Of a stretch of DNA of 64,000 nt, positions 47,551 to 57,689 are shown piece by piece; position 1 is the stretch's first letter; the number at the start of each line of letters is the position of its first letter. Under the pieces are notes generated by a model. The model worked only from the letters and a program-made list of their open reading frames with translations, was not told the origin of the DNA and did no database searches. The position numbers were made by a program, and so were the translations under genes. This DNA is from Rhynchosporium graminicola (taxonomy: Eukaryota > Ascomycota > Leotiomycetes > Helotiales > Ploettnerulaceae). The stretch lies in assembly GCA_900074885.1 (NCBI GenBank), contig FJUW01000014.1, forward strand, positions 254,505-318,504. Direction: 5' to 3'.

Positions 47551-48316
47551 TAAAAGAGTTATAAAAGAGTAGAAGTAAAAGATATTCCTTAAGATTAGTT
47601 ATTATATTAAATACTAAAGTATTTTAATTATTTAAGAGAAGTTTATAAAGAAAGTAATAATTTACTAATATAAATAATAGAGATATTTAGAAAAGTAATA
47701 AGACTAATAAGAGTAATAAGAGTAATAAGAGTAATAAGAGTAGTAGAAATATTATACTTAAGAGTATTTTTTAATAATATTTAAAGATATAAGAATATTT
47801 CAATATATAACTTTTATTATAATCTAATATAATATTAATATATAAGAGTAAAGTTATTAATAGTTAGAGTAATATAATCTTAAGTATTATAAGTTATATA
47901 TATTTCGAATATTCCTTGATATTAGCGCTATTATACTATTACGCTATTACTATTATATTATTATATTATTACGATTTTATTCTAATATACTATTATACTT
48001 TTAAGCTATTATATTATTATATTATTATGTTATTACTATTATATTATTATACTTTTATAGTATTATAATTTTATATTATTATAGTATTAAGATCTAATAC
48101 TTTAATATTATTACGCTATTATACTATTATATTATATTAGTATTACGCTATAATATTATTATAATATTATACTTTTATTTTAGAGCTTTATTAAGCTTAA
48201 AAAAGTATCTTTTTTATCTTTAAGTTATATATTTAAAATTAAGATATACTAAGATTATTATAATATGAAAAGTCTTTAATATTTATAATTAGAGTAGAAT
48301 AGTTAAAGTTAGTTAT
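47076..48316. other. AT-rich spacer with simple repeats
   Basis: No gene. A small GC-richer patch (47133-47170, GATCAGCTGCTCCGCTCGCG) and a CACGTG at about 47235 lie upstream of the kinase pseudogene and may be the remains of its promoter. Then come a (TA)n run at about 47521-47550, a 9-bp tandem repeat AATAAGAGT (about five copies, 47695-47746) and an AT minisatellite built on TATTAT/ACGCTATTA units (47930-48180). Confidence 0.6.
47695..47746 (+). repeat. 9-bp tandem repeat (AATAAGAGT)n
   Basis: About five head-to-tail copies of AATAAGAGT, the first slightly altered (AATAAGACT). Non-coding low-complexity DNA. Confidence 0.85.
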
Positions 48317-48793
48317 TATCGTAAGGTTATATTGATCTTTAGAGTAAGGTATAGAGTAGTTAAATGATATTAGTTATATTATAGTACTAATTACTATAGA
48401 GAGTCGATAGAAGATATTATCTAGGAATATCCGTACGAACTATATATATAACTATAGTTATATAATCTATACTAAGACTTATATCCTTGTAATATACTCC
48501 TCTATAGAGATACTATAAAGTTAGTAACTTCTATAAGTATAAGTAATCTAATTTCCTATAATTAGTCGATTATACTATTGTATACGTATATATAGTAATA
48601 CCTCTAGAGACTAGAACTATACCTCGATATCACGTGAACTAGATAAACCTCAGGTTCTGTAATTCCTTTAAGATAGTCTGCTTTCCTGATTAATATCTAT
48701 ACCTCTTATTCTAGGTATAAAATAGTTATATTTAGTATTACTATAAAGGCCTTGAAGTCTTATAGACTAAGTAGTTTAGTAAAACCGTCTGCT
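48317..48793 (-). repeat. 3' LTR of Copia F2
   Basis: It matches 19326-19803 (F1). It begins TATCGTAAGGTTATATTG and is followed by GTTCTCTTTTAAGGG, the purine tract on the minus strand. It contains a surviving CACGTG at about 48630. The exact right end is uncertain by a few bases. Confidence 0.75.
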
Positions 48794-48799
48794 GCGTTC

Positions 48800-51700
48800 T
48801 CTTTTAAGGGTATATACTAAGGGTCTAAATAACCTCTAGCGACTTCCTAGCGAAAGTAATGAAATTTAATATCGATATACTTAGTACGTTAGTATAATTC
48901 AGGGTTCTCCGATAGAGATAAAGCTCCCTGATTATCGTACTATATCTCTATACTCCTAGAGTCTGGCTTATTATAGCTTAGCTCCTTTAGTACTTAGCGT
49001 ATCTATGAAGCTTCTCTAGTAAAGGCGCATATAGCTATATACTCTGCTTCCGTAGAGGTAAGAGCTATAGTAGTCTGTCGCTTTGAAATAGCTAAGAAAA
49101 CACCTCTTATAAGGAAGAAATAGACTCTGGTATATGATACTTTATTAATTCGGTTACCGGCCTAATTAGAGTCGTAGAAACCTCTTAATATCATCTTCTC
49201 TTTATCGGTAATATCTCCTCCGTAAGTCGTAGCGTAGTACTTCGTACCTTATAAGTATATAAGTACTCTCTTAGCGCTCGCAAGATATTAAGGTAATAGA
49301 TTTATTAGAAATTATAATAGTATAGAGCAGTAGTATAGTATATCCCAGCGAGTATGAGCTAGGTACTATAAACTACTATAAAGCTATTGATATAGCTTAA
49401 TTTCTTATAGAGTAGCTACTCCCTTGAATTTAACTATAGAAACATCTAAACTAGTAGTAAAGGGCGTATCGGCGCTCTTATAGTTAGTTATTCTAAATCG
49501 ATCTAATATCTTATCGATATACGTATCTTAGTAAAGAGAAATCGTCTTCTTCTCTCTATTACGTATAATTCTGACGCTAAGGAAGTATTTAGCTAGTCTA
49601 GCTAGTAGAATATCGAATATAGTGAGAATCTTCTTCTTAAGCTCTTTAAGAGCTATTCTAGCTTTTAAGATAACTAGAAAATCGTCGATGTAAGTAACGA
49701 TAATTATTCTGGTTTCTCGGTTAATATATACGTAATTATCGGTTTATAAAGGTATAAAGTCGATAATACCGAACTCCTTACGTAAGGTCTCTTGCTAGAG
49801 ACGTGAAGACTACTTTAGACTATATAGAGCCTTTAGTAAGAGTATATATTTATCATCTATAAGTCTACGCTTAAATTATCTATAAAATAGCGGTAATTTA
49901 ACGTATATCTAGGTATCGGCTTCACTATATAAGAATACTATTACTATATTAAACTATTCGACTTCTAAGTCGTACTCCGCCGTAACTGCTAAGCTTATCT
50001 TCTAAGTAGAAGATTTATAGACTCCGGTATACGTCTAATTGTAATCGTAACTAAATTATTATATATAACCTTAGACTATAAATCTGACCTTATATTTATC
50101 GATTTTACTATCCATATCTCTCTTAGTCTTGAAAACTAGACGAGAACCTAGTACTCTATACCCTTTTAGTATATTAGAGCGACTTATAGTCTTCTAAGTC
50201 GACTTCTCTTTAAGAGATCGATACTCCTTAATTATAGCTTTCTTCTATTCTAGCTAATTAGCTCTCTTTATAGCCTGATCTAAAGTAGTCGGATCATCTA
50301 AGAATAGAGACTCTTCTTAAGCTATATGAAAAGCGAGTCGATACTAACTAGTACTCTCTATCTCTTCTTCTAATAGAGAGATAGCATAAGAGTAGCTATT
50401 AATTAGTTCCGGTATTGCCTTAAGCGACGGATTATTATAGCTAGATCGTATAGCCCTAGGAATATACTCCGGTATATAGTTCTTAGATCTAGGAGGCTTA
50501 CTATGCTTCTTTTATATAGTAACTTACTCCGGGATATCGACTTCTAGTGCTAGAACTTCGTCTGTAACTATAGACTCGGTATCTTCTATACTATCGATTT
50601 CGACTTCGGAATCCTTATCTTAGCTTATAATACTTATATTAGGAGTAGTACTAGTAACTTTAGCGTTATTAGTAACTTCAGCGTCCTGATTTTAGCTCAA
50701 ATTATCGATAGATTTACCTCTAGTTTAAGGTACTATCATAATATCTTCTTCGTAAGGTTCTATAACTAAACTATCTTTATTAAATCGTAGATAAGAGGTA
50801 TAAACTACTTTTCTATTAACTAGGTACTATAGATATTATAACTTTTAAATCCTACTAGAATACCCTTTTTAGCTCTAGGAGCTACCTTATAGCTCTGGAC
50901 TCTCTTCTTCTTATTAATTAGTATAAAGACAGGATATCCTAATATACGGAGATACTTAATAGAGGGAGTATAGTTTACTCTTAGTTTAATATTATCCTAG
51001 AAGCACTTAAAAGGAGTCTTCTCTTCTACTCTAGAAGTAGAGGTAAGGTTAGCGATATATATATAGGCGAGTAGAATTTCCGGCTATATATAGTTAGGTA
51101 TATTCTGGTTTACTATAACTATACGTACTTTCTCGATAATCGTACGTATAGAGCGTTTAGCTCTTCTATCTTACTCTAGAGTATACGGAGTAGACTCCTC
51201 TAGTAGTATTCTAAGGTAGTCGGTAAGCTCTTTTATCTGAGAGGGAGAGTACTCCTTGCTCCTGTTATATCTTTATACCTTAATTTTATAGTAATACTAT
51301 ATTTCGGCTAACTTAATTAGCTTTTAATTAGCTAGGTATATATCCGACTTCTTAGCGTAGATAAAAGCTTACTTTCTAGTCGAATAGGCGCATAAGAAAA
51401 TAGAGGCGTAAGAGTAACTATTCAGAGCCTTAGGTTTAAGGTATATTATATTTATATAGATTTCATCTATTAATCTAGTAGGTCGTACACGTGCCGATAC
51501 CTTATTAACCTTCCGAATAGGTCGGCCTTTCTTATATAGTACGTAAAGGCGAGTTCTACTAGTCTTAAGCTCTGTAAACTTCATACTAGTAACTATAGAT
51601 TAAGTGCGTCGTACTACGTTAAAGCTAGCGTGATATATACGTCTGTGCTAAAGCTCTATATTAACTATAGCTTACTCTACTGCTGCAGGTAAGCTTAAAC

Positions 51701-52095
51701 CCGGAAGGCTAGCGTACCCTGCGCCGGAGGTCTCCTTAATAATAAACAGATCTTCGTTAATTATATAGATCTCCTTCTCCTTAGATATATAGAGAATAGA
51801 ACTACGTAAATAACCTCTTAATTTGTTTAATTTAGAACCGGAGTATAGGCAGACTAGAGACTGCGGGATATATAGTATATTATAGCACTCTAATATACGT
51901 ACTATACTATTAGTCTTTATCGCCTTAATCGTATAACTTCTAATCCCGGTAAGGCGTAACGGCCTATTAATAGTAAGTATATAAGGTAAGTCGTCTTTTA
52001 GCGTATATAAGGTAAATTTGGAAAGGTCGTTAGATATATGCTCTATAGCGCCGGTATCGAAAAGCTATCGTGACTTATTGTAGTAAGAGAATATA
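48800..52095 (-). pseudogene. pol of Copia F2 (protease, integrase, RT, RNase H)
   Basis: Reading on the minus strand from high to low coordinates: the protease active site LFDTGAIEHISND near 52040-52075 keeps D-T-G-A. A long clean stretch follows through LRGYLRSSILYISKEKEIY and LPGLSLPAAVE to the integrase N-terminal zinc region (51600 downward). 51369-51584 is a stop-free 71-codon segment of it (GRPIRKVNKVSARVR, where a Cys-rich GKGRPI block is expected). RT carries YIDD with both Asp at 49681-49692, and RNase H carries STEAEY near 49030-49055. Stops at Trp/Gln codons prevent a full product. The most complete Copia pol in the window. Confidence 0.75.
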
Positions 52096-52099
52096 GCTA

Positions 52100-53980
52100 T
52101 AGAAGCTATAATAGTAGGGAAACACGGTAAAAGGGCTGCGCCGAAAATACTACTATCGTCGGAATCGTTATCCTTCTTCTTTCTACTACTAGTCTTCTTC
52201 TTATTAGTCTTATTAGTCTTACTCTCTCCCTCCTTCTTCTTTAGCTATTCGGTATGCGGGATCTACTTCTTTCTAGACTTCTCCTTAAACTCCTTCTTCT
52301 TCTGCTTATTAATAATAAAATAGTTCTCTAGAGTATACTTTAGCGACATCTATTTATAGTACTTATAAGTCGGCCTAGTTTAATCTTTACTAGCCGGCTT
52401 AGTAGCTTCTCCGCCGCTTCCTTTCTTAAGTATAGACTTATTACTGTATAGAGCTTGACCTGCTATCTTTCTAGTAGAGTCACTCGCTCTTGCCTCGTTA
52501 GTAATATCTTCGATTAAACTAACTAAAGTTACTCCTAATTTAGCCTTCTTAGTCGTATCTAGGTTATTACTAGAAGAAACTCTTAAGAGAGAACGTTATC
52601 TTTCAGCTTATATAAGCTACTTCTCTGAAACTGCGGTAATAAATATAATTAGATATTATACTAGAGGTAAAGCTATTATTAAAGTCTCTAATTTAATAAT
52701 CGAGAGCTTAAAAGCGATAATAAACTTCTTTAAGGAGTTAAAATTATTATACTAGAGCTTAACGTAATCTTATATAGCGTTATATACTAGTATATTACCA
52801 CCTCCTTCGTACTGCGCCTATAAGGCCTCCTATATATCTAATGTAGTAGTTTTACTAGTTATATACGTAAGAGGTCCGGCCTTATAATTTAACGTGATTA
52901 CTAGCTTTATTTAACTCTCTCTAGACTCCTAATCTTACTACTTCTTAAGTGCTTTATCATCGACCTCGTTATCTTATTCGTTTACTTCTTTAGGTATATA
53001 GTCACGAGATTTAATATTAAGAAACTTACTAATTCTATTAGTTTTAGTAATATTTAATATCTTATCTCTCTATTCCGTATAGTTCTCTCTTCCCTTAAGC
53101 TTATAGCTATCTGCTAAGTTCAAAGACATAGAGCTACTTATCTTCTTATGTTTATATAGCTCTTCTAGCGTAATCGCAGTAATAGGTTCTGATTCCGGGT
53201 CTTCCGGATCCTCTGAATAGTCCTAGGACGTCGAATTAGCGTCTATAGGAGGTAAATCGGGTATATTTTAAGTCCTAGGGACTTAAGTAGTAGCTTCCGG
53301 CGCTAGTACGGAAAACTCTGCACCTCGAGATACGATAATTTCGGAATCGTCGACTTTAATTACTATACGAGTATAACTATTAAGTACTATACGGCTTATT
53401 TGTAGTATCTCTTTAATAGAGCTAGAGTTATCGGAGTATACTTCTTCGACTTCTTCTAATAAGGGTAGCGTAAGTGCGATAGCTAAAGAACTCTCTCTAC
53501 TAGTACTCTGCGCGACTATATTTACTATAGAAAGATGCGCTAGTTTAACTGACTATACGCGTATACTATACCTTAATCGGAAGCTCGTAACTTGAATCTC
53601 TACCCTTAGTACTAAGAAATAGTTCGATGCTTACTATTAAGAATCATAGTACTACTGCTTCTTTAAGTACTACTCTACTTTGGCTTAAAGACTCTTTAAT
53701 AGAGCTGGAGTTATCGGAGTATACTTCTTCGACTTCTTCTAATGATAGTAGCGTAAGTGCGATAGCTAAAGAACTCTCTCTACTAGTACTCTGCGCGACT
53801 ATATTTACTATAGAAAGACGCGCTAGTTTGACTGAACTATACGCGTATACTATACCTTAATCGGAAGCTCGCAACTTGAATCTCTACCCTTTTAGTACTA
53901 AGAAATAGTTCGACGCTTACTATTAAGAATCATAGTACTACTGCTTCTTTAAGTACTACTCTACTTCTAGCTATCGGGGC
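52100..53980 (-). pseudogene. gag of Copia F2, with duplicated leader
   Basis: The minus-strand region between the 5' LTR and the protease. A zinc knuckle near 52320-52370 reads Y-KY-Y-K-xMSLK-Y-TLEN-Y, where Cys/His ligands (CX2CX6HX4C spacing) have all turned to Tyr. A Lys-rich tail (KKKEFKEKSRKK, later TNKTNKKKTSSRKKK) leads to the protease. The first 570 bp contain a tandem duplication (53411-53965), so the true start is unclear. Confidence 0.6.
53411..53965 (-). repeat. tandem duplication of a 283-bp unit at the gag leader of F2
   Basis: Unit 1 is 53411-53693 and unit 2 is 53694 to about 53965. They are nearly identical (for example ATCGGAGTATACTTCTTCGA in both), with a few transitions and three single-base or two-base indels. 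The duplication lies just inside the 5' LTR and is not seen in the other Copia element. A 77-codon open frame on the plus strand here is a shadow. Confidence 0.85.
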
Positions 53981-53988
53981 TTATAACC

Positions 53989-54166
53989 TATCGTAAGGTT
54001 ACGTTAATCTTCAGAGTAAGGTATAGAGTAGTTAAATAATATTAGTTATATTATAGTACTAATTACTATAGAGAGTCGATAGAAGATATTATCTAGGAAT
54101 ATCCGCACGGACTATATACGTGACTATAGTCATATGATCTATACTAAGACCTATATCCTCGTAATA
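53989..54166 (-). repeat. truncated 5' LTR of Copia F2
   Basis: It matches the first 178 bp of the LTR at 48317 (TATCGTAAGGTTACG...CCTCGTAATA), then breaks into unrelated AT-rich sequence. The missing promoter half would have left the element unable to transcribe itself. Confidence 0.8.
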
Positions 54167-56550
54167 GTTATATATGTTCTATAAGCTATAGCTATTAGCT
54201 ATTTATAGATACTTATATAGCTATATATAGATTATATTAATATTATTATACTATGAAACTACTAGTATAATTTTTATAATAAATAAATAAGCTTTAATTT
54301 AATATATAAATAATCTAATAGCTATAAGCTAAGTTTAATTAAGGATATTTATAAGCTTTTTTATTTCTAAATTATATTAAATAATATTAGACTTAGATAA
54401 ATATAGCTTAGAGATTAGTTAAATCCTTCTTTTAAGCTTAAGTATCTATAATAGATCTAATTAAAGGAATATAATTAATATTTCCTTTTGATTTATACTT
54501 AAGTAATAATATCTAGCTTTTTTAGTTTAGATATTATATATATTATATAATAGAGGCTAAAGTAGAGTCCTATGAATCTAATCTAATAACTCGAGTTAAT
54601 TATTACTAATATAAAGCTTAAAGCTCTAAAGCGTATTATAAATTACTAATAGAAGATCTTAATATTATTTAAATAAGAAGATAATAATTATAATAGGTAT
54701 AAGAAGAACGCTAAGAGAAGATCTCGATACTACTTAAATAGGAAAATATAATTAAAATAAAAAGAGTTTCATGTATTTATATATATAGAATATTAGATTT
54801 TAGTATATTTATTAATATATTTATTCCTTAGGAATTTATTATTATTATTACTTAGAATACTATTATTATCGTATTCTTATATTCTCTTTAATATTATTAT
54901 TTATATTATAATAAGAATAGGCTATTACTTATAGCGATTACGAGATAGAAGTACTTATAATCTTAAAGCTTATAAAGAGCCTTAGCTTAATAATTAAGAT
55001 GAAAAAATATTAAAAATATTTCACTTATATATATAGAGTAGTAATAAGAAAAAGATTAGCGCGAATAGCTATATTAAAATAATAATAGAGAGTAAAACGA
55101 GCCTTATAAGTAATAAATAATACGTCTGTAAATTATAGAAGGGCTATAAATAACTTATAGAAAGAGAAAGGAATAGTAATAGTAATAGTAATAGTGATAA
55201 ATTTAATTATAATTATAATAAAAGTAATAATAGTAGTTGAAATAATAATAATACTAGATATTCTATTTACATTGTAATATATATTATAAATATAAGAAAA
55301 TTGTTATATATATCTATTATAACTATAATATTATTTAAAGAAGATGATTATTATTATAATAAAAGAGAGAAGTACTTATAGTATAGCTATATATTTAGTT
55401 ACTTAATTTACTTCTATTACTAGAATACTACTTTGATTATAACTTATAGTTTCTCTTACTTATTACTTATTATTCTACTAGAAATAGGCTATTATAAATT
55501 AACTATAGTATATAATAATCACGCGGAATAAGGGCTTATAGCCCTAAAGTTTATAAAAGATCTAACTTAATAAGTATTTAAAAATAAATATTAGAAAAAC
55601 TAATATATATGAAGTAGTAATATAAAGATAGAATAAAGCAGATAGCTATATTATAGTATTAGTAATAGAAGATAAAGCTAGCCTTATGAGTAACTAATAT
55701 TATAGCTATAGACTATAGAAGAGCTATAAATAATTTATATAAAGAGAGAAAAGTAGTAATAATAATAATAGAAATTATAGTAGTAGTAGTAGTATTAAGA
55801 TCCTTTAGTCTTTTAATATCTATTATAATTAAAATTAATCTATAGATTTTATATATATACTTAATACTTATAATATTACTTAAAGAGTTAAACTATTTTT
55901 ATAATATAAAAGAGAAGTATTTATAAGTTTATTATATTTTCTATCTAATTACTTTATTATTCTTTATATAGAAATTTAATATAATTATTACTTAAAAACT
56001 ACTATAATTATAACTTTAAATATTATTTATTTATAACTTATTATTAATAATAGAAATATATTATTATAAATTCATAAGCGACTGCGCGAAGTAAGGTCCC
56101 GTGACCCCGGAGCTTACGAAGGGCCGGTATAGAGAAGATCTTATTTATTATTATACTATATATTAAATTAATAATATAAGAGTTATAAACTATACTTCTC
56201 TATTAAGATAGATAAAACGTATAATAATAAGTTCATTTAAGAGGAAATATAGAGCTATAAAAGTTAAGTATAATACTAGCGTGTATACTAGCGTAGAGAG
56301 GGGAATAGTATAGAATATATTACGATTCTAGTCTTAAGTACTACTTGTAGTTAGGGAAAATAAACCCTTAATTATCGGAGTCGCTTTCCTTTAGACTTAC
56401 TATCTTACTAACCCCTCTACTAGTAATCGATAGAAGTGATTAGTCTATTAGATTTAATTAGTCTATTTTATATAATATAGCCGAAGATATCCCGGGTATA
56501 TAAATAAAATAAATAACTATTAAAAATACTATAATTCTATTCTTTCTATA
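54167..56550. repeat. degenerate ~600 bp repeat units (about three)
   Basis: Diverged direct repeats: 54960-55400 and 55555-55990 share, in order, AGCTTATAAAGAGCC / AGTTTATAAAAGATC, an ATATA-GAGTAGTAATA block, a GAGCTATAAATAATTTAT-like block, and a GAGAAGTACTTATA block. Unit ends recur as GCGATTACGAGATAG (about 54937), CACGCGGAATAAGG (about 55520) and GCGCGAAGTAAGGTCC (about 56077), giving a period near 560-600 bp. The last unit end (56078-56127) is the only GC-rich part. No coding sense is recognised in any frame. Could be the remains of a tandem array or of two nested copies of an old element. Confidence 0.5.
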
Positions 56551-56819
56551 TATAACGATATAAGACTTAAGATAGTATATAAGTAGAGATAAAATAAGTA
56601 GAGAGGCTAAGAGCGATCTTATATAGTCTATTATTAAGAAAATAAGAAGATAAGAAAAGAAGAAGAAAAGAAGTAGAATATAAGACCCTTTATATATATA
56701 TACTAAAACTAGTTTATATTTATATCGAGTCGATCGCTAATTATACTAAGGTATTTAGTAACCTAGGTCTCGGCTTATATCCTTTTATATATATAACCTT
56801 TAGATAAGCTATTGTTATA
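56551..56819 (-). repeat. 3' LTR of element G (269 bp)
   Basis: Same length class and colinear with D's LTRs in reverse orientation. Strongly TA-enriched, with only scattered identity in its centre. Confidence 0.7.
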
Positions 56820-56988
56820 TTACCTCTTCTTTAAGAAGAGCTTACTCTTAAGCTTAAAGAGTAATACTTAGCGTTAAAATTTAGTCTTTATTTAGAATAT
56901 TTTTATTAAAGTTCGCGTAATTAATATTAATAATTCTTTAATAATAGTATTTTCTTTAATAATAAATAACTACTTATATTATAGTAAT

Positions 56989-57214
56989 TATTAGAGTATA
57001 AAGGGTCTAGCGTAGTATCACGTGGTATTATATTAGAGACTAGTACTATAAGGAAACGTAATCCCTTTATAGGAATAGCTCTTTCTATAGATTAGTAAGC
57101 GGATAAGAAGTAAGATAATTAAAGTAAATAGTCTAAACTACTAGTATCTAATTCCTCTATAAATATTACCTCTATCCCTATAAGTATACGAGATTAGAAA
57201 TAAACCTTTTAATA
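56989..57214. repeat. solo LTR I-2 (226 bp)
   Basis: A diverged copy of 6641-6878: TATTAGAG start, AGTATCACGTGGTA near 57012-57025, ATTCCTCTATAAATATTACC and a CCTTTTAATA end. It sits in G's 3' region, between parts that match D. The flanks (AGTAAT / AGTTAT) are too mutated to prove a target duplication. No coding sequence. Confidence 0.65.
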
Positions 57215-57271
57215 AGTTATAAACCCCGGTAGAAAGGAACTTCGAATTAATAAAAGTAAGTATAACGTACG

Positions 57272-57678
57272 ATCGAATATAGTATTCGTTCGAAAGTGCG
57301 AAAGTAGGTTAGTTAGGTAAGTAGGGACGTAATTACTAGATTAAGTCTAGTAATCTTTATAAGCTACTAAGTATAGGTTAAGATATTATATTTAAGTTAA
57401 GTACGAAGCTTCTATCTAGTAAGTAGATATACTAGTATTATATAGAACTTTCGCTATACTAAGAAGTCCTCTAAACCTAGAGTCCTTAAAACCTAGAGTC
57501 CTCTAAACTAAAGGACTCTTACTAAGCTAGACTCTATTATATAACTAGGGTTATCTAAATATCTAGCCCTTCTAGCTTTCCTATAATTACTAATAATACT
57601 ATAAAACTATACTTAAGGTATATATAATATCTTAGCGTATATAACCTGAGTAGGTTATATAATTATATTATAATACTA
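57272..57678 (-). repeat. 3' LTR of element J (~407 bp)
   Basis: It matches the sequence from 63641 to the window end. It contains a short internal direct repeat (CCTCTAAACCTAGAGTCCTT / AAACCTAGAGTCCTCTAAAC). The right boundary is set by the purine tract; the left is uncertain by a few bases. Confidence 0.7.
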
Positions 57679-57689
57679 TCCCTCTTCTA

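Larger units (their letters stand above)
48317..54166 (-). mobile_element. element F2: Copia retrotransposon, relatively well preserved, 5' LTR truncated
   Basis: The left (3') LTR is at 48317 to about 48793; the right (5') LTR is present only as 53989-54166, cut where AT-rich repeat DNA begins. Minus-strand domain order is gag (52100-53980), protease (LFDTGAIEHI near 52040-52070), GAG-pre-integrase (RRIYHASFNVVRRT near 51600-51650), integrase, RT (YIDD at 49681-49692) and RNase H (STEAEY near 49030-49055). Catalytic boxes of RT and protease are intact, and stops are far fewer than in the Gypsy relics. PBS-like GGTTATAAGCCCCGATAG follows the 5' LTR on the minus strand. F1 (19326 onward) is a second copy. 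Confidence 0.8.
56551..57271 (-). mobile_element. element G: 3' end of a C/D-family Gypsy on the minus strand
   Basis: A 269-bp LTR at 56551-56819 is the reverse complement of the D/C LTR type (TATAACGATATAAGAC at its left edge; AGAGCGATCTTATATAGTC inside). It is followed by a degraded purine tract and then sequence matching the reverse complement of D's pre-LTR region (CTTTAATAATAGTA...), interrupted by solo LTR I-2. It stops at about 57271, where Gypsy J begins. The rest of G would lie beyond J, outside the window. Confidence 0.65.

Noticed and set aside
47695..48180. CRISPR-like or functional satellite array
   Set aside because: Units are 6-9 bp AT-rich simple repeats without spacers, in a eukaryotic context.
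53627..53860. 77-codon open frame on the plus strand
   Set aside because: It lies in the tandemly duplicated leader of minus-strand Copia F2 and reads the wrong strand.
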